DNA of 17,345 nucleotides from CAYRTD01 sp964426915 (GTDB taxonomy: Bacteria; Bacteroidota; Bacteroidia; Bacteroidales; GCA-2748055), in contig CAYRTD010000087.1 in the NCBI GenBank assembly GCA_964426915.1, positions 1-17,345 of the forward strand, written 5' to 3'. Position numbers and translations under genes: made by a program. Of this stretch, positions 7,539 through 15,444 are shown piece after piece. The notes beneath the pieces are model-generated. The model was not told the DNA's origin. It worked only from the letters and a program-made list of their open reading frames with translations, and did no database searches. Positions within the stretch are counted from its first letter, which is position 1; every line of letters starts with the position of its first letter.

Positions 7539-7627
7539 GAAAAAACCGGGTTTAATTGTTAGGAAAGATGAATTTTAAACAGGTTAGGCAGAATCCGATG
7601 GAATTCCTGTGATATAAAGATAATGCT

Positions 7628-7635
7628 TATTTTTG
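7628..7635 (+). promoter_or_regulatory. Predicted plsC promoter, -7 element
   Basis: TATTTTTG matches TAnnTTTG exactly, 27 bases before the ATG at 7663. It decides the gene start: the upstream TTG that opens the longest frame (7633-7635) is part of this promoter element and would not be in the transcript. Confidence 0.6.
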
Positions 7636-7662
7636 TATGCAATTAATAAATATCGGGCAGGC

Positions 7663-8415
7663 ATGCAGAAAAAAGGTTTAAAATTACTCTCTGTTATATT
7701 ATGGACATGGTTTTTGTTATCCTCCCTGTTGTTCACCCCTGTTATTCTAACCCTGTGGCTATTGACAAGCTGGTGGGATAAGAGGCTTCGGGTCGTTCAT
7801 TTTTTTTCATGTTTCTGGGGAGCACAATACATCCGGGTAAATCCTTTATGGAAATTAGACATTATTGACAGGAACAAATTTGATGACAGTAAGGCTTACA
7901 TTATGATCTCTAACCACCAGAGCCTGGTTGATATTATTGTTATTTACAGTCTTTTCAAACATTTCAGGTGGACTTCCAAAGTCGAAAATTTTAAGCTTCC
8001 CTTTGTCGGGTGGGTCTTATCCTTGAATCGTTCCGTTAAAGTTTACAGGAATAGTCCCGATGCCTATCGCCTTTTTAAAACGGAAGCAGAAAAGGAGTTT
8101 AAAAAAGGGAATTCTCTTATGGTATTTCCCGAGGGAACACGATCAGGCGACGGAAATGTTGGTCGTTTTAAGGATGGAGTATTTCTTCTTGCCCATGATT
8201 TGAAAGCCGATATACTCCCAATGGTTCTGGATGGTTCTTCAAAAGCGATTCCAAAATCGGGGTGGAGCTTAAGAGGGAAACAGGAAATCATCCTGAAAGT
8301 TCTGGATCCTGTTTCATACAGTGATTTCAGGGAATTGTCCATTAAGGATACACGTTCAAAATTTCACGCCCTGATAAGCGGTGAACTTCAAAAATTAAGG
8401 GCACAAAAATCCTAA
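7663..8415 (+). CDS. plsC: 1-acyl-sn-glycerol-3-phosphate acyltransferase (PlsC family)
   Basis: Acylates lysophosphatidic acid to phosphatidic acid, or a related lysolipid, at the inner membrane. The 250-residue protein has an N-terminal hydrophobic anchor (about 8-36), the catalytic NHQSLVD (84-90, an HX4D motif with His85 and Asp90), and the glycerol-phosphate-binding FPEGTRS (155-161). A third conserved block lies around ILPMVLDGSSKAIP (184-197). Start chosen at the ATG of MQKKGLKLL because the longer frame begins inside the promoter. Related enzymes use other acceptors such as ornithine lipid precursors, so exact specificity is open. It is transcribed alone, divergent from the peptidase lipoprotein. 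Confidence 0.87.
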   Translation: MQKKGLKLLSVILWTWFLLSSLLFTPVILTLWLLTSWWDKRLRVVHFFSCFWGAQYIRVNPLWKLDIIDRNKFDDSKAYIMISNHQSLVDIIVIYSLFKHFRWTSKVENFKLPFVGWVLSLNRSVKVYRNSPDAYRLFKTEAEKEFKKGNSLMVFPEGTRSGDGNVGRFKDGVFLLAHDLKADILPMVLDGSSKAIPKSGWSLRGKQEIILKVLDPVSYSDFRELSIKDTRSKFHALISGELQKLRAQKS

Positions 8416-8643
8416 GCATACTCTGGAATCAGAGCTGTTGAAGATTGTGTTTTTTTCGAACAATCATTAAAATGAATGGATTGATTTGTGTAAATTTGCA
8501 CAGATTTTAAAACTTGTACTTCGGAAGCCGATTCTGCGTTGTAGCATTAAGTTTTTAACAATTCCTTCAAATCAAATTGTTGAAAGACTGAGTATTAAAT
8601 TTTTTGTTGAAAAAACATATATATCAGGACATTATCTTTTATC

Positions 8644-8651
8644 TATATTTG
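8644..8651 (+). promoter_or_regulatory. Predicted parE promoter, -7 element
   Basis: TATATTTG matches TAnnTTTG exactly, 20 bases upstream of the parE ATG. A second exact match, TAAATTTG, lies at 8491-8498 and could serve a longer leader. Neither has a clear TTTG -33 partner. The 255-base gap from plsC holds only these and two weak hairpins (8421-8434 and 8443-8465). Confidence 0.5.
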
Positions 8652-8670
8652 TCCAAATTAGCCAAATTTT

Positions 8671-10575
8671 ATGAGCGCGAACTATTCAGAAGAAAGCATA
8701 CGTACACTTGACTGGAAAGAACATATCCGGAAGAGACCGGGTATGTACATAGGGAAACTTGGAGATGGTTCCTCACAGGATGATGGTATTTACCTTCTAC
8801 TGAAAGAGGTCATTGATAATTCCATCGATGAATTTATGATGGGATATGGAAAGGTTATTGAAGTAAACATCAGTGAGGATGAGGTTTCGGTGCGGGATTA
8901 CGGGAGGGGAGTTCCCCTTGGAAAAGTTGTTGATGTCGCTTCAAAAATGAATACCGGAGCAAAATATGATTCCAAGGTATTTAAAAAATCTGTAGGCTTA
9001 AACGGAGTGGGTATTAAGGCGGTAAATGCGCTTAGCTCTCATTTCAATATTGAGTCTGTACGGGAAGGAAAGGCAAAACTGGCAATTTTTGAAGGTGGAA
9101 AGCTGATTGAGGACCGGCCTGAATTTCCATCCGGTGATAAGAACGGAACTGCCATCCGTTTTGTGCCCGATGAAGAATTATTCGGGCAATTCAATTTTAT
9201 CGAGGAATACGTGGAAAGCATGCTTAAAAACTACGTATACCTGAATGCAGGCTTGAGGATTGTGTTTAACGGAAAAACCTTCATTTCAAAGAATGGATTG
9301 GTGGATCTGTTGAATGATTTCATGAATGAGGAACCTCTGTATCCCATCATTCATATGAAAGATTCCGATATAGAGGTGGCAATTACTCATGGAAATCAAT
9401 ATGGAGAGGAGTATTACAGTTTTGTGAACGGGCAGCACACCACTCAGGGGGGTACTCATTTAATTGCATTCCGGGAAGCCCTTGTAAAGACTATAAGGGA
9501 TTTTTATAAAAAAGATTTTGATGCCTCAGATATCCGAGCCTCAATTATTGCTGCAGTAAGTATAAAAGTAGAGGAACCTGTCTTTGAGTCTCAGACAAAA
9601 ACAAAGCTGGGATCCAGGGATATTGGACCAGGGGGTCCTTCAGTAAGGAATTTTATTATGAATTTCCTTACTACCACCCTTGATAATTATCTTCACAAAA
9701 ATCCGGAGACTGCAAACCGTCTTCTGAAGAAAATACTTGATTCTGAGAAAGAGAGAAAGGCTATTTCAGGCATTCAGAAACTGGCCAGGGAAAGAGCGAA
9801 AAAAGCAAACCTACATAATAAGAAACTAAGAGATTGCCGGATACATTACAATTCAAGTCATGAGCAGAAGGATGATTCTGTGATTTTCATTACTGAGGGA
9901 GATTCTGCTTCCGGTTCCATTACAAAATCCAGGAATGTAAACACGCAGGCTGTGTTCAGTCTCAAGGGAAAACCGCTCAACACCTATGGACTTACTAAGA
10001 AGATTGTTTATGAAAACGAAGAGTTCAACCTTTTACAGGCGGCACTGAATATTGAAGAAGGCCTGGATACTCTGAGATATAAAAAAGTGATTATTGCAAC
10101 CGATGCCGACGTTGATGGTATGCATATCCGACTTTTATTAATCACTTTTTTCCTTCAGTTTTTTCCTAACCTTGTAAGGAAAGGTCATCTTTACATTCTC
10201 AAAACTCCTCTTTTCCGGGTAAGAAATAAGAATAAAACTTTTTATTGTTATTCCGATGAGGAAAGAAGGAATGCTATTGCAGAAATTGGAAGAAATGCAG
10301 AGATCACAAGATTCAAGGGACTCGGTGAAATTTCCCCGGATGAATTTAAGAACTTCATTGGAGATGAAATACGGCTCGAGCCTGTCAGGCTTTCCAAAGA
10401 TGATTCCATAGCTGATATTCTCACTTTTTATATGGGTAAGAATACCCCTGACCGGCAGGATTTTATTATTGATAATCTCAGGCTGGAATTAGATTATGTT
10501 GAAGATGAGGAAAAGATAGTGGAAGAAGTGATTAGAGCTGTTGAAGAAGAAGTTAAGACTACAGAGGAAGTATAA
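8671..10575 (+). CDS. parE: DNA topoisomerase IV subunit B
   Basis: ATPase subunit of topoisomerase IV, which unlinks daughter chromosomes. The 634 residues show a GHKL ATPase domain: EVIDNSIDE (46-54, Mg-binding Asn50), RDYGRGVP (75-82) and the lid GLNGVGIKAV (109-118). A transducer domain follows with the switch-lysine loop QTKTKLG (308-314), then the TOPRIM fold with EGDSA (409-413), DADVDG (478-483) and FKGLGE (548-553). It is called ParE rather than GyrB because it is directly followed by parC (17 bases), because the phylum keeps gyrB and gyrA elsewhere, and because its length fits. The ATG at 8671 overlaps an unrelated open frame that is considered spurious. The C-terminus ends in a Glu-rich helix. 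Confidence 0.93.
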   Translation: MSANYSEESIRTLDWKEHIRKRPGMYIGKLGDGSSQDDGIYLLLKEVIDNSIDEFMMGYGKVIEVNISEDEVSVRDYGRGVPLGKVVDVASKMNTGAKYDSKVFKKSVGLNGVGIKAVNALSSHFNIESVREGKAKLAIFEGGKLIEDRPEFPSGDKNGTAIRFVPDEELFGQFNFIEEYVESMLKNYVYLNAGLRIVFNGKTFISKNGLVDLLNDFMNEEPLYPIIHMKDSDIEVAITHGNQYGEEYYSFVNGQHTTQGGTHLIAFREALVKTIRDFYKKDFDASDIRASIIAAVSIKVEEPVFESQTKTKLGSRDIGPGGPSVRNFIMNFLTTTLDNYLHKNPETANRLLKKILDSEKERKAISGIQKLARERAKKANLHNKKLRDCRIHYNSSHEQKDDSVIFITEGDSASGSITKSRNVNTQAVFSLKGKPLNTYGLTKKIVYENEEFNLLQAALNIEEGLDTLRYKKVIIATDADVDGMHIRLLLITFFLQFFPNLVRKGHLYILKTPLFRVRNKNKTFYCYSDEERRNAIAEIGRNAEITRFKGLGEISPDEFKNFIGDEIRLEPVRLSKDDSIADILTFYMGKNTPDRQDFIIDNLRLELDYVEDEEKIVEEVIRAVEEEVKTTEEV

Positions 10576-10592
10576 CAAGATTAAAAACAGGA

Positions 10593-13214
10593 ATGGACGA
10601 TAGTAATTTAAATAATAATCCCGAGGGGTTTGAAAATGAGCATTTTGACGCCGGATCTGAAGGAGGTGGAACCGATCTTCCCAGTGTCAAGCATCTTTCC
10701 GGAATGTATGAGGATTGGTTTTTGGATTATGCCTCCTATGTGATTCTTGAAAGGGCAGTCCCTCATATGAATGATGGCCTCAAACCTGTTCAGAGAAGGA
10801 TACTTCATGCATTAAAGCGCCTTGATGACGGTCGTTTTAATAAAGTCGCCAACATTATAGGCCATACCATGCAGTTTCATCCACATGGAGATGCCTCCAT
10901 TGGTGATGCTTTGGTGCAACTGGGCCAGAAAGATCTGCTTGTTGAGACTCAGGGAAACTGGGGTAATATTTTAACCGGTGATAGTTCTGCCGCTCCGAGA
11001 TATATAGAAGCTCGCTTATCAAAATTTGCACTGGAAGTAGTTTTCAATCCGAAAACCACATCCTGGAAATTATCCTATGACGGTCGTAATAAAGAACCTG
11101 TTACATTACCTGTAAAATTCCCCCTCTTACTGGCTCAGGGTGCTGAAGGTATTGCCGTGGGCCTTGCATCAAAGATTCTTCCCCATAATTTTAATGAACT
11201 TATCGATGCTTCTATCGCTTTTCTGCAGGGAAAAGCTTTTGAAATTTTGCCTGATTTCCCCACCGGGGGAATGGCGGATTTTTCAAAATATAATGACGGA
11301 CTTAGAGGTGGTGCGGTAAAAGTAAGGGCAAGGATAGAGAAGGAAGACCGGAAAACTTTAGTGATAAGGGAGATACCTTTTGGGAAAACAACAACTGCCG
11401 TGATCGACTCTATATTAAAGGCAAATGAAAAAGGGAAGATCAAAATAAAAAAAATTGACGATAATACTGCAGAAAATGTGGAATTGCTGATTCATCTTGG
11501 TGCTAATATTTCTTCTGATAAGACCATTGATGCTTTATATGCCTTTACAGATTGCGAAGTTTCTATTTCTCCTAACGGCTGTGTTATTGAAGATGATAAA
11601 CCCCGTTTTACAGGTGTAAGTGAGATTCTCAGGATCAATACAAATAATACCCTCGAACTTCTTCGTAAGGAGTTGCAGATCAGGCTTTCGGAGCTTGAAG
11701 ATCAGTGGCATTTCTCCTCGCTGGAAAGAATATTTATTGAGGAAAGGATCTATCGTGAAATTGAGGAATGTGAAACCTGGGAAGCCGTAATAGAAACCAT
11801 AGACAAAGGACTTGATCCTTTTAAAAAGCTACTCAGAAAAGAAGTCACAAGGGATGATATTATCCATCTGACCGAAATTAAGATAAAGAGAATATCCAGA
11901 TTCGATATCAAAAAAGCGGATGAGCATATCAAAGGTATAGAAGGCGAGATTGACGAAGTTCTGAATCACCTCAACAATATTGTCAACTACACGATTAATT
12001 ATTACCGGCAGATCAAAAAGAAATATGGTAAAGGGAGGGAAAGGAAAACTGAGATTCGGAGTTTCGAGAATATTGAAGCAACGAAAGTAGTTGCTGCAAA
12101 TCAGAAGCTATATGTAAACCGGAAAGAGGGATTTTTCGGTACAGGACTCAGGAAGGAAGAGTATGTATGTGATTGTTCCGACATTGATGAAATAATTGCC
12201 TTCAGAAAAGACGGGACATTTATCGTTAATAAGGTAGATGATAAGGTATTCGTGGGAAAAGATATTATTCATATCGGGGTGTTTAAACGTAATGATAGCC
12301 GGACCATCTACAATGTGATCTATTACGATGGTAATACCGGTAATACTATGATGAAAAGGGCTCCGGTAACCGGGATTACCAGGGAGAAGGAATATAGTTT
12401 TATCAAGGAGCATAAGAATTCCCGTGTTCTTTATATGACGGCTAATCCTAACGGAGAAGCTGAAGTGGTAAAAGTATACCTGAAGCCACGCCCCAGACTT
12501 AAAAATCTTATCCTTGAAGTAGACTTCGGTGAGCTTGATATAAAAGGTAAAGGTTCGATAGGTAATATTGTAACCAAGCATGCAGTTCATAAGGTGGTAC
12601 TGAAAGAAAAAGGAGAATCAACACTCGGTGGCAGGAAAATATGGTTTGATGAAGACGTGAAACGTCTGAATGTGGATTCCAGGGGTATATTCCTGGGTGA
12701 GTTTAGTGGCGACGACCGTTTACTGGTTGTCACCAAATCCGGAACTTTCCGGACAACCAATTTTGATCTGGCCAATCACTTTGAGGATGATTTACTTCTG
12801 ATTGAAAAGTTCAGGGAAAAAAAGATCTTTTCGGTTGTTTACTTCGATGCCGATCAGGATTATTATTATCTTAAGCGTTTCAGGTTTGAAAATAATGAGA
12901 AGGTCCAAAGCTTCATTGGAGATAATCCCAAATCTGAACTGATCAGGATAACAGAAGTTGAATATCCCAGGCTTGAGATTGTTTTTGGAGGAAAAAGCAA
13001 ATCAAGGGATTCGGAGATAATAGAGGCTGCTGATTTTATCGGGGTTAAAAGTTACAAAGCCAGGGGCAAACGATTGTCTACCTATGAAGTGTCAGTGATT
13101 AATGAACTTGAACCGCTTAATAAACCTGAAGAAAATCCTTCCGGAGATAATGATGAGAAGAAAGATCAAAATGATGAATCTCCGGACAAAGGTCAAATGT
13201 CATTAAACTTGTAG
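10593..13214 (+). CDS. parC: DNA topoisomerase IV subunit A
   Basis: DNA-cleaving subunit that pairs with ParE. The 873 residues contain an acidic, Asn-rich leader (1-30), the winged-helix breakage-reunion domain with HPHGDASIGD (96-105) and the catalytic RYIEARLS (136-143; active Tyr137 with Arg136). The tower and coiled-coil region (about 345-480) and a C-terminal beta-pinwheel domain (about 500-830) follow. The GyrA box QRRGGKG is absent, supporting ParC over GyrA. The protein ends in an acidic, disordered tail and QMSLNL (868-873), which resembles a beta-clamp-binding motif. The position equivalent to GyrA Ser83 is Ala101. It starts 17 bases after parE; aroK follows after six bases, so the three form one operon. 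Confidence 0.94.
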   Translation: MDDSNLNNNPEGFENEHFDAGSEGGGTDLPSVKHLSGMYEDWFLDYASYVILERAVPHMNDGLKPVQRRILHALKRLDDGRFNKVANIIGHTMQFHPHGDASIGDALVQLGQKDLLVETQGNWGNILTGDSSAAPRYIEARLSKFALEVVFNPKTTSWKLSYDGRNKEPVTLPVKFPLLLAQGAEGIAVGLASKILPHNFNELIDASIAFLQGKAFEILPDFPTGGMADFSKYNDGLRGGAVKVRARIEKEDRKTLVIREIPFGKTTTAVIDSILKANEKGKIKIKKIDDNTAENVELLIHLGANISSDKTIDALYAFTDCEVSISPNGCVIEDDKPRFTGVSEILRINTNNTLELLRKELQIRLSELEDQWHFSSLERIFIEERIYREIEECETWEAVIETIDKGLDPFKKLLRKEVTRDDIIHLTEIKIKRISRFDIKKADEHIKGIEGEIDEVLNHLNNIVNYTINYYRQIKKKYGKGRERKTEIRSFENIEATKVVAANQKLYVNRKEGFFGTGLRKEEYVCDCSDIDEIIAFRKDGTFIVNKVDDKVFVGKDIIHIGVFKRNDSRTIYNVIYYDGNTGNTMMKRAPVTGITREKEYSFIKEHKNSRVLYMTANPNGEAEVVKVYLKPRPRLKNLILEVDFGELDIKGKGSIGNIVTKHAVHKVVLKEKGESTLGGRKIWFDEDVKRLNVDSRGIFLGEFSGDDRLLVVTKSGTFRTTNFDLANHFEDDLLLIEKFREKKIFSVVYFDADQDYYYLKRFRFENNEKVQSFIGDNPKSELIRITEVEYPRLEIVFGGKSKSRDSEIIEAADFIGVKSYKARGKRLSTYEVSVINELEPLNKPEENPSGDNDEKKDQNDESPDKGQMSLNL

Positions 13215-13220
13215 ATATCC

Positions 13221-13739
13221 ATGAAGATATTTCTTACCGGTTTTATGGGGAGTGGAAAATCCAGTCTTGGGAAGAAACTGGCCGGCCGGCTGGAGTATAA
13301 TTTCATTGATCTTGACCGCTATATCGAAAGTAAGGAATCAAAAAAAATATCAAAGATATTTTCATCCTATGGTGAGGAAAAATTCAGAATTATTGAAGCA
13401 GAAAACCTGCGGCTTCTGGAAATTCTGGAAGATGTAGTCATTTCTACCGGTGGGGGAGCAGCTTGTTTCCATGAAAATATGAAATGGATGAACGAAAATG
13501 GCCTGACGGTTTATCTCAAACACGATGTAGAAAGCCTCTTTAAAAGGTTAAAATCATCCGGGAAAAAACGTCCTTTGATTGAAGGCATGTCTAAAAGTAA
13601 ACTGTATAATTATATCAGAGATACTCTGGACTCCAGAGAAGATTATTATAATCAGGCCCGGCTAATTATTAAGGCAGAAGCACTAAAGCCCAAAGAGCTG
13701 GAGGAAGAGCTTAAGAAATTTCTCAATGATCATCCATGA
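13221..13739 (+). CDS. aroK: Shikimate kinase
   Basis: Phosphorylates shikimate at the 3-hydroxyl with ATP, the fifth step of the route to chorismate and aromatic amino acids. The 172 residues contain Walker A GFMGSGKSS (7-15), shikimate-binding DLDRYIE (30-36, Asp32), FRIIE (55-59, Arg56), STGGGAA (75-81) and the LID arginine in KKRPL (115-119, Arg117), with a further arginine at 139. All catalytic elements are present. The gene starts six bases after parC and is probably co-transcribed with it. A 377-base gap follows, with repeat and hairpin structure. Confidence 0.95.
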   Translation: MKIFLTGFMGSGKSSLGKKLAGRLEYNFIDLDRYIESKESKKISKIFSSYGEEKFRIIEAENLRLLEILEDVVISTGGGAACFHENMKWMNENGLTVYLKHDVESLFKRLKSSGKKRPLIEGMSKSKLYNYIRDTLDSREDYYNQARLIIKAEALKPKELEEELKKFLNDHP

Positions 13740-13750
13740 AGGCAATTTAA

Positions 13751-13825
13751 CCTTTGAGTGTTCGAAATATGATTGTAGTGCTGTTACCGGATTATACTAT
13801 ATCCAATTTTTCAAATACTCAAAGG
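13751..13825. repeat. Long-range inverted repeat downstream of aroK
   Basis: The arms CCTTTGAGTGTTCGAA (13751-13766) and TTCAAATACTCAAAGG (13810-13825) pair over 16 positions with one mismatch and one G-T pair, around a 43-base loop. It starts 12 bases past the aroK stop. No T tract follows the second arm, so it is not a classical terminator. It could mark the end of a small non-autonomous element or protect the operon's 3' end. Confidence 0.5.
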
Positions 13826-13833
13826 TATAGCCC

Positions 13834-13866
13834 TATGTAGAGTATGTCAATAAAGTCGGGTGCCTG
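13834..13866. repeat. Diverged copy of the dispersed repeat downstream of aroK
   Basis: This 33-base stretch matches 17292-17324 at 26 positions, and its 21-base core (13846-13866) matches at 19. Read in the direction of aroK transcription it has the same orientation as the copies downstream of the barrel gene and purE have relative to those genes. The palindrome that follows the core in the terminal copies is missing; hairpin-rich sequence begins here instead. Confidence 0.65.
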
Positions 13867-14066
13867 GATCATAACCGAATCCGCCAAATGGCAGTGAGCT
13901 CAGCGAAGCTAATGTTCAGGATCAAGGTGCTCATAGGAGTTAGTCGATAATGTTTTTGCATTATCTGGTAAGTCATACCGATTAATCGGTATTGGTGAGA
14001 CTCTATGTAAGATGAAGAGTGAGACTCCCGATCTGTCTTATATGTAACTCCTTATTTAAGTTACCA
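13867..14066 (+). ncRNA. Hairpin-rich non-coding region; possible structured RNA or group II intron 5' remnant
   Basis: No gene is seen in the 377 bases between aroK and the flavodiiron gene. This part contains six stems in a row: GCC/GGC around AAAT (13883-13892), AGC/GCT around GAA (13902-13910), GATAATG/CATTATC (13946-13965), an 18-bp perfect palindrome (13975-13992), ACTCT/AGAGT (14000-14020) and GTAACT/AGTTAC (14044-14064). GTGAGACTC is repeated directly at 13995 and 14019. A T-rich stretch follows at 14083-14091. Just before it, GGGTGCC is near the GUGYG start of group II introns, and the GTGAGCTCAGCGAAGCTAA stretch looks like domain I. No reverse transcriptase or domain V is found, so any intron would be a fragment. 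Strand is uncertain. Confidence 0.35.
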
Positions 14067-14116
14067 ATTCTCCAGTTATTTTCTTTTTTTTAAAAAGCGT
14101 ATGTTCTTAACGAGTA

Positions 14117-15334
14117 TTATTTTTTCTCTACTTCAAGTAGTTTTTCACCAAAAGCTTTTCCAAATTCCTGAAAATTTTCTGCTTTATCATTATGAGGATA
14201 AAATTTCTCAGCCAGTCCGTCTATAGCTATTTTAAACTTCAGGTTTGCCAGATGATCCTGAATAAGTTTTACCGCTTCACCGCTCCAGCCGTAGGAGCCG
14301 AAGGCTGAGGCAAGCTTTCCTTTGTCGCGGATGGGGTTCACTACCGAGAAAAATTTATAAACCGGAAAAAGCGTATTTTGATTGATTGTTGGTGAGCCAA
14401 TGATCACGGCATCTGACCGTACAAGGCTGGATTCCATTTCGCCGAGTGACATGGTTTCTATATCAATCAGTTCGACTTCCAGATTACCGGCTTCTTCAAG
14501 TCCTTTCATAATATTTTCAGCCATTTGAGCCGTATAACCATAGGCGGAAATATAGGCAATCAACACCCGCTTATTTAGTGATTTTGTTTTCTCAAGATAT
14601 TCAGTGGCGTATTTTTCGGAGAGGTCAACATACTTTTGCCAGCTGGATCGAAGGATTGGACCATGACCAGGGCAAATGGCATTAATTTCGAGTGGTCTGA
14701 TCTTTTCTATGGCTTTTAGCATAAATTTACTAAAAGGCCGTAGTATGACATCAAAATAATATTTGAACGCCTCTTCATGATCCTCTATCTGATCGTCAAA
14801 TATTTTTTCGTCACAATAATGTGCGCCGAATGAATCGCAGGTAAATAATAATTTATCTTCCTCCAGATAGGTGTATATGCTGTCGGGCCAGTGAAGGTTC
14901 GGAGCTCCTATTACCTTCAGTTTTTTATTTCCCAGATCTACTACATCGCCATCTTTGACTTTAAGGGATTTAAATTCCCTATCGGTCATATCTGTCAGGT
15001 ACTTGAGTGCCTGTCCACTTCCTATAACCGTTGCTTTCGGAGCAAGGTCCAGAAGCGAGGTGAGATTTCCGGAATGATCGGGTTCTGTGTGATTAAGTAC
15101 TATATATTCAATTTCAGCCGGATCACACACTTTTCTGATCTTGGCTAAGTAGGTATCAAGAAACTTTGCCTTACTGGTATCAATAATGGTTTTTTTATCG
15201 GCATTGATGAAATAGGAATTATAAGTGGTCCCATATTCTGTTTCCATTACGATGTCAAATGTAACAATATCCCGGTCGAGAATTCCAATCCAGGAAACAT
15301 CTTCTGTAATCTTCAGTACTTTATCGTCTTTCAT
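14117..15334 (-). CDS. fprA: A-type flavodiiron protein (FprA family; O2/NO reductase)
   Basis: Reduces oxygen to water, or NO to N2O, protecting anaerobic metabolism in the cytoplasm. The 405 residues comprise a metallo-beta-lactamase-like diiron domain (1-255) and a flavodoxin domain (about 256-400). Diiron ligands are all visible: HxExDH at His82, Glu84, Asp86 and His87, then His148, Asp167 and His224. The FMN loop is SAYGYTAQMAENI (263-275), with the aromatic SYGWSGEA (347-354) further on. There is no rubredoxin or reductase fusion, so this is class A and needs an external electron donor; none is encoded nearby. The start ATG lies 25 bases downstream of a good minus-strand promoter, and a terminator for the gene ahead sits just beyond it, so it is transcribed alone. 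Confidence 0.93.
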   Translation of the reverse strand: MKDDKVLKITEDVSWIGILDRDIVTFDIVMETEYGTTYNSYFINADKKTIIDTSKAKFLDTYLAKIRKVCDPAEIEYIVLNHTEPDHSGNLTSLLDLAPKATVIGSGQALKYLTDMTDREFKSLKVKDGDVVDLGNKKLKVIGAPNLHWPDSIYTYLEEDKLLFTCDSFGAHYCDEKIFDDQIEDHEEAFKYYFDVILRPFSKFMLKAIEKIRPLEINAICPGHGPILRSSWQKYVDLSEKYATEYLEKTKSLNKRVLIAYISAYGYTAQMAENIMKGLEEAGNLEVELIDIETMSLGEMESSLVRSDAVIIGSPTINQNTLFPVYKFFSVVNPIRDKGKLASAFGSYGWSGEAVKLIQDHLANLKFKIAIDGLAEKFYPHNDKAENFQEFGKAFGEKLLEVEKK

Positions 15335-15359
15335 CTTTAGCAGATTTATGTGTAAGATG

Positions 15360-15390
15360 CAAAATTAGGAATAATCAATAATTAATCAAT
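15360..15390 (-). promoter_or_regulatory. Predicted fprA promoter
   Basis: On the minus strand, TAATTTTG (15367 to 15360) matches the -7 consensus exactly, and ATTG (15390 to 15387) matches three of four bases of the -33 TTTG at 19-base spacing. The fprA ATG is 25 bases downstream of the -7 box. This is the most complete promoter in the window. Confidence 0.65.
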
Positions 15391-15421
15391 AAAAAACCGC
15401 CTTTCCGGATGGGAAAGGCGG
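15391..15421 (-). terminator. Intrinsic terminator of the small secreted-protein gene
   Basis: On the minus strand a perfect 10-bp stem (CCGCCTTTCC pairing with GGAAAGGCGG, 15397-15406 with 15412-15421) and a five-base loop are followed at once by six T residues (15396-15391). It ends transcription 23 bases past the stop of the 80-residue protein and abuts the -33 element of fprA, insulating the two genes. Confidence 0.88.
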
Positions 15422-15444
15422 CTCCTTAACAAACGCATTAATCA

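Noticed and set aside
8486..8674. 62-codon plus-strand open frame ending in the parE start
   Set aside because: It begins with TTG inside a promoter-like region, has two TAnnTTTG boxes within it, no recognisable protein features, and overlaps the parE start; treated as spacer.
12108..12590. 160-codon minus-strand open frame inside parC
   Set aside because: Antisense shadow of a continuous, well-recognised ParC C-terminal domain.
13740..14116. Complete group II intron or retron
   Set aside because: No reverse transcriptase, no domain V sequence and too short; only a fragment hypothesis remains.
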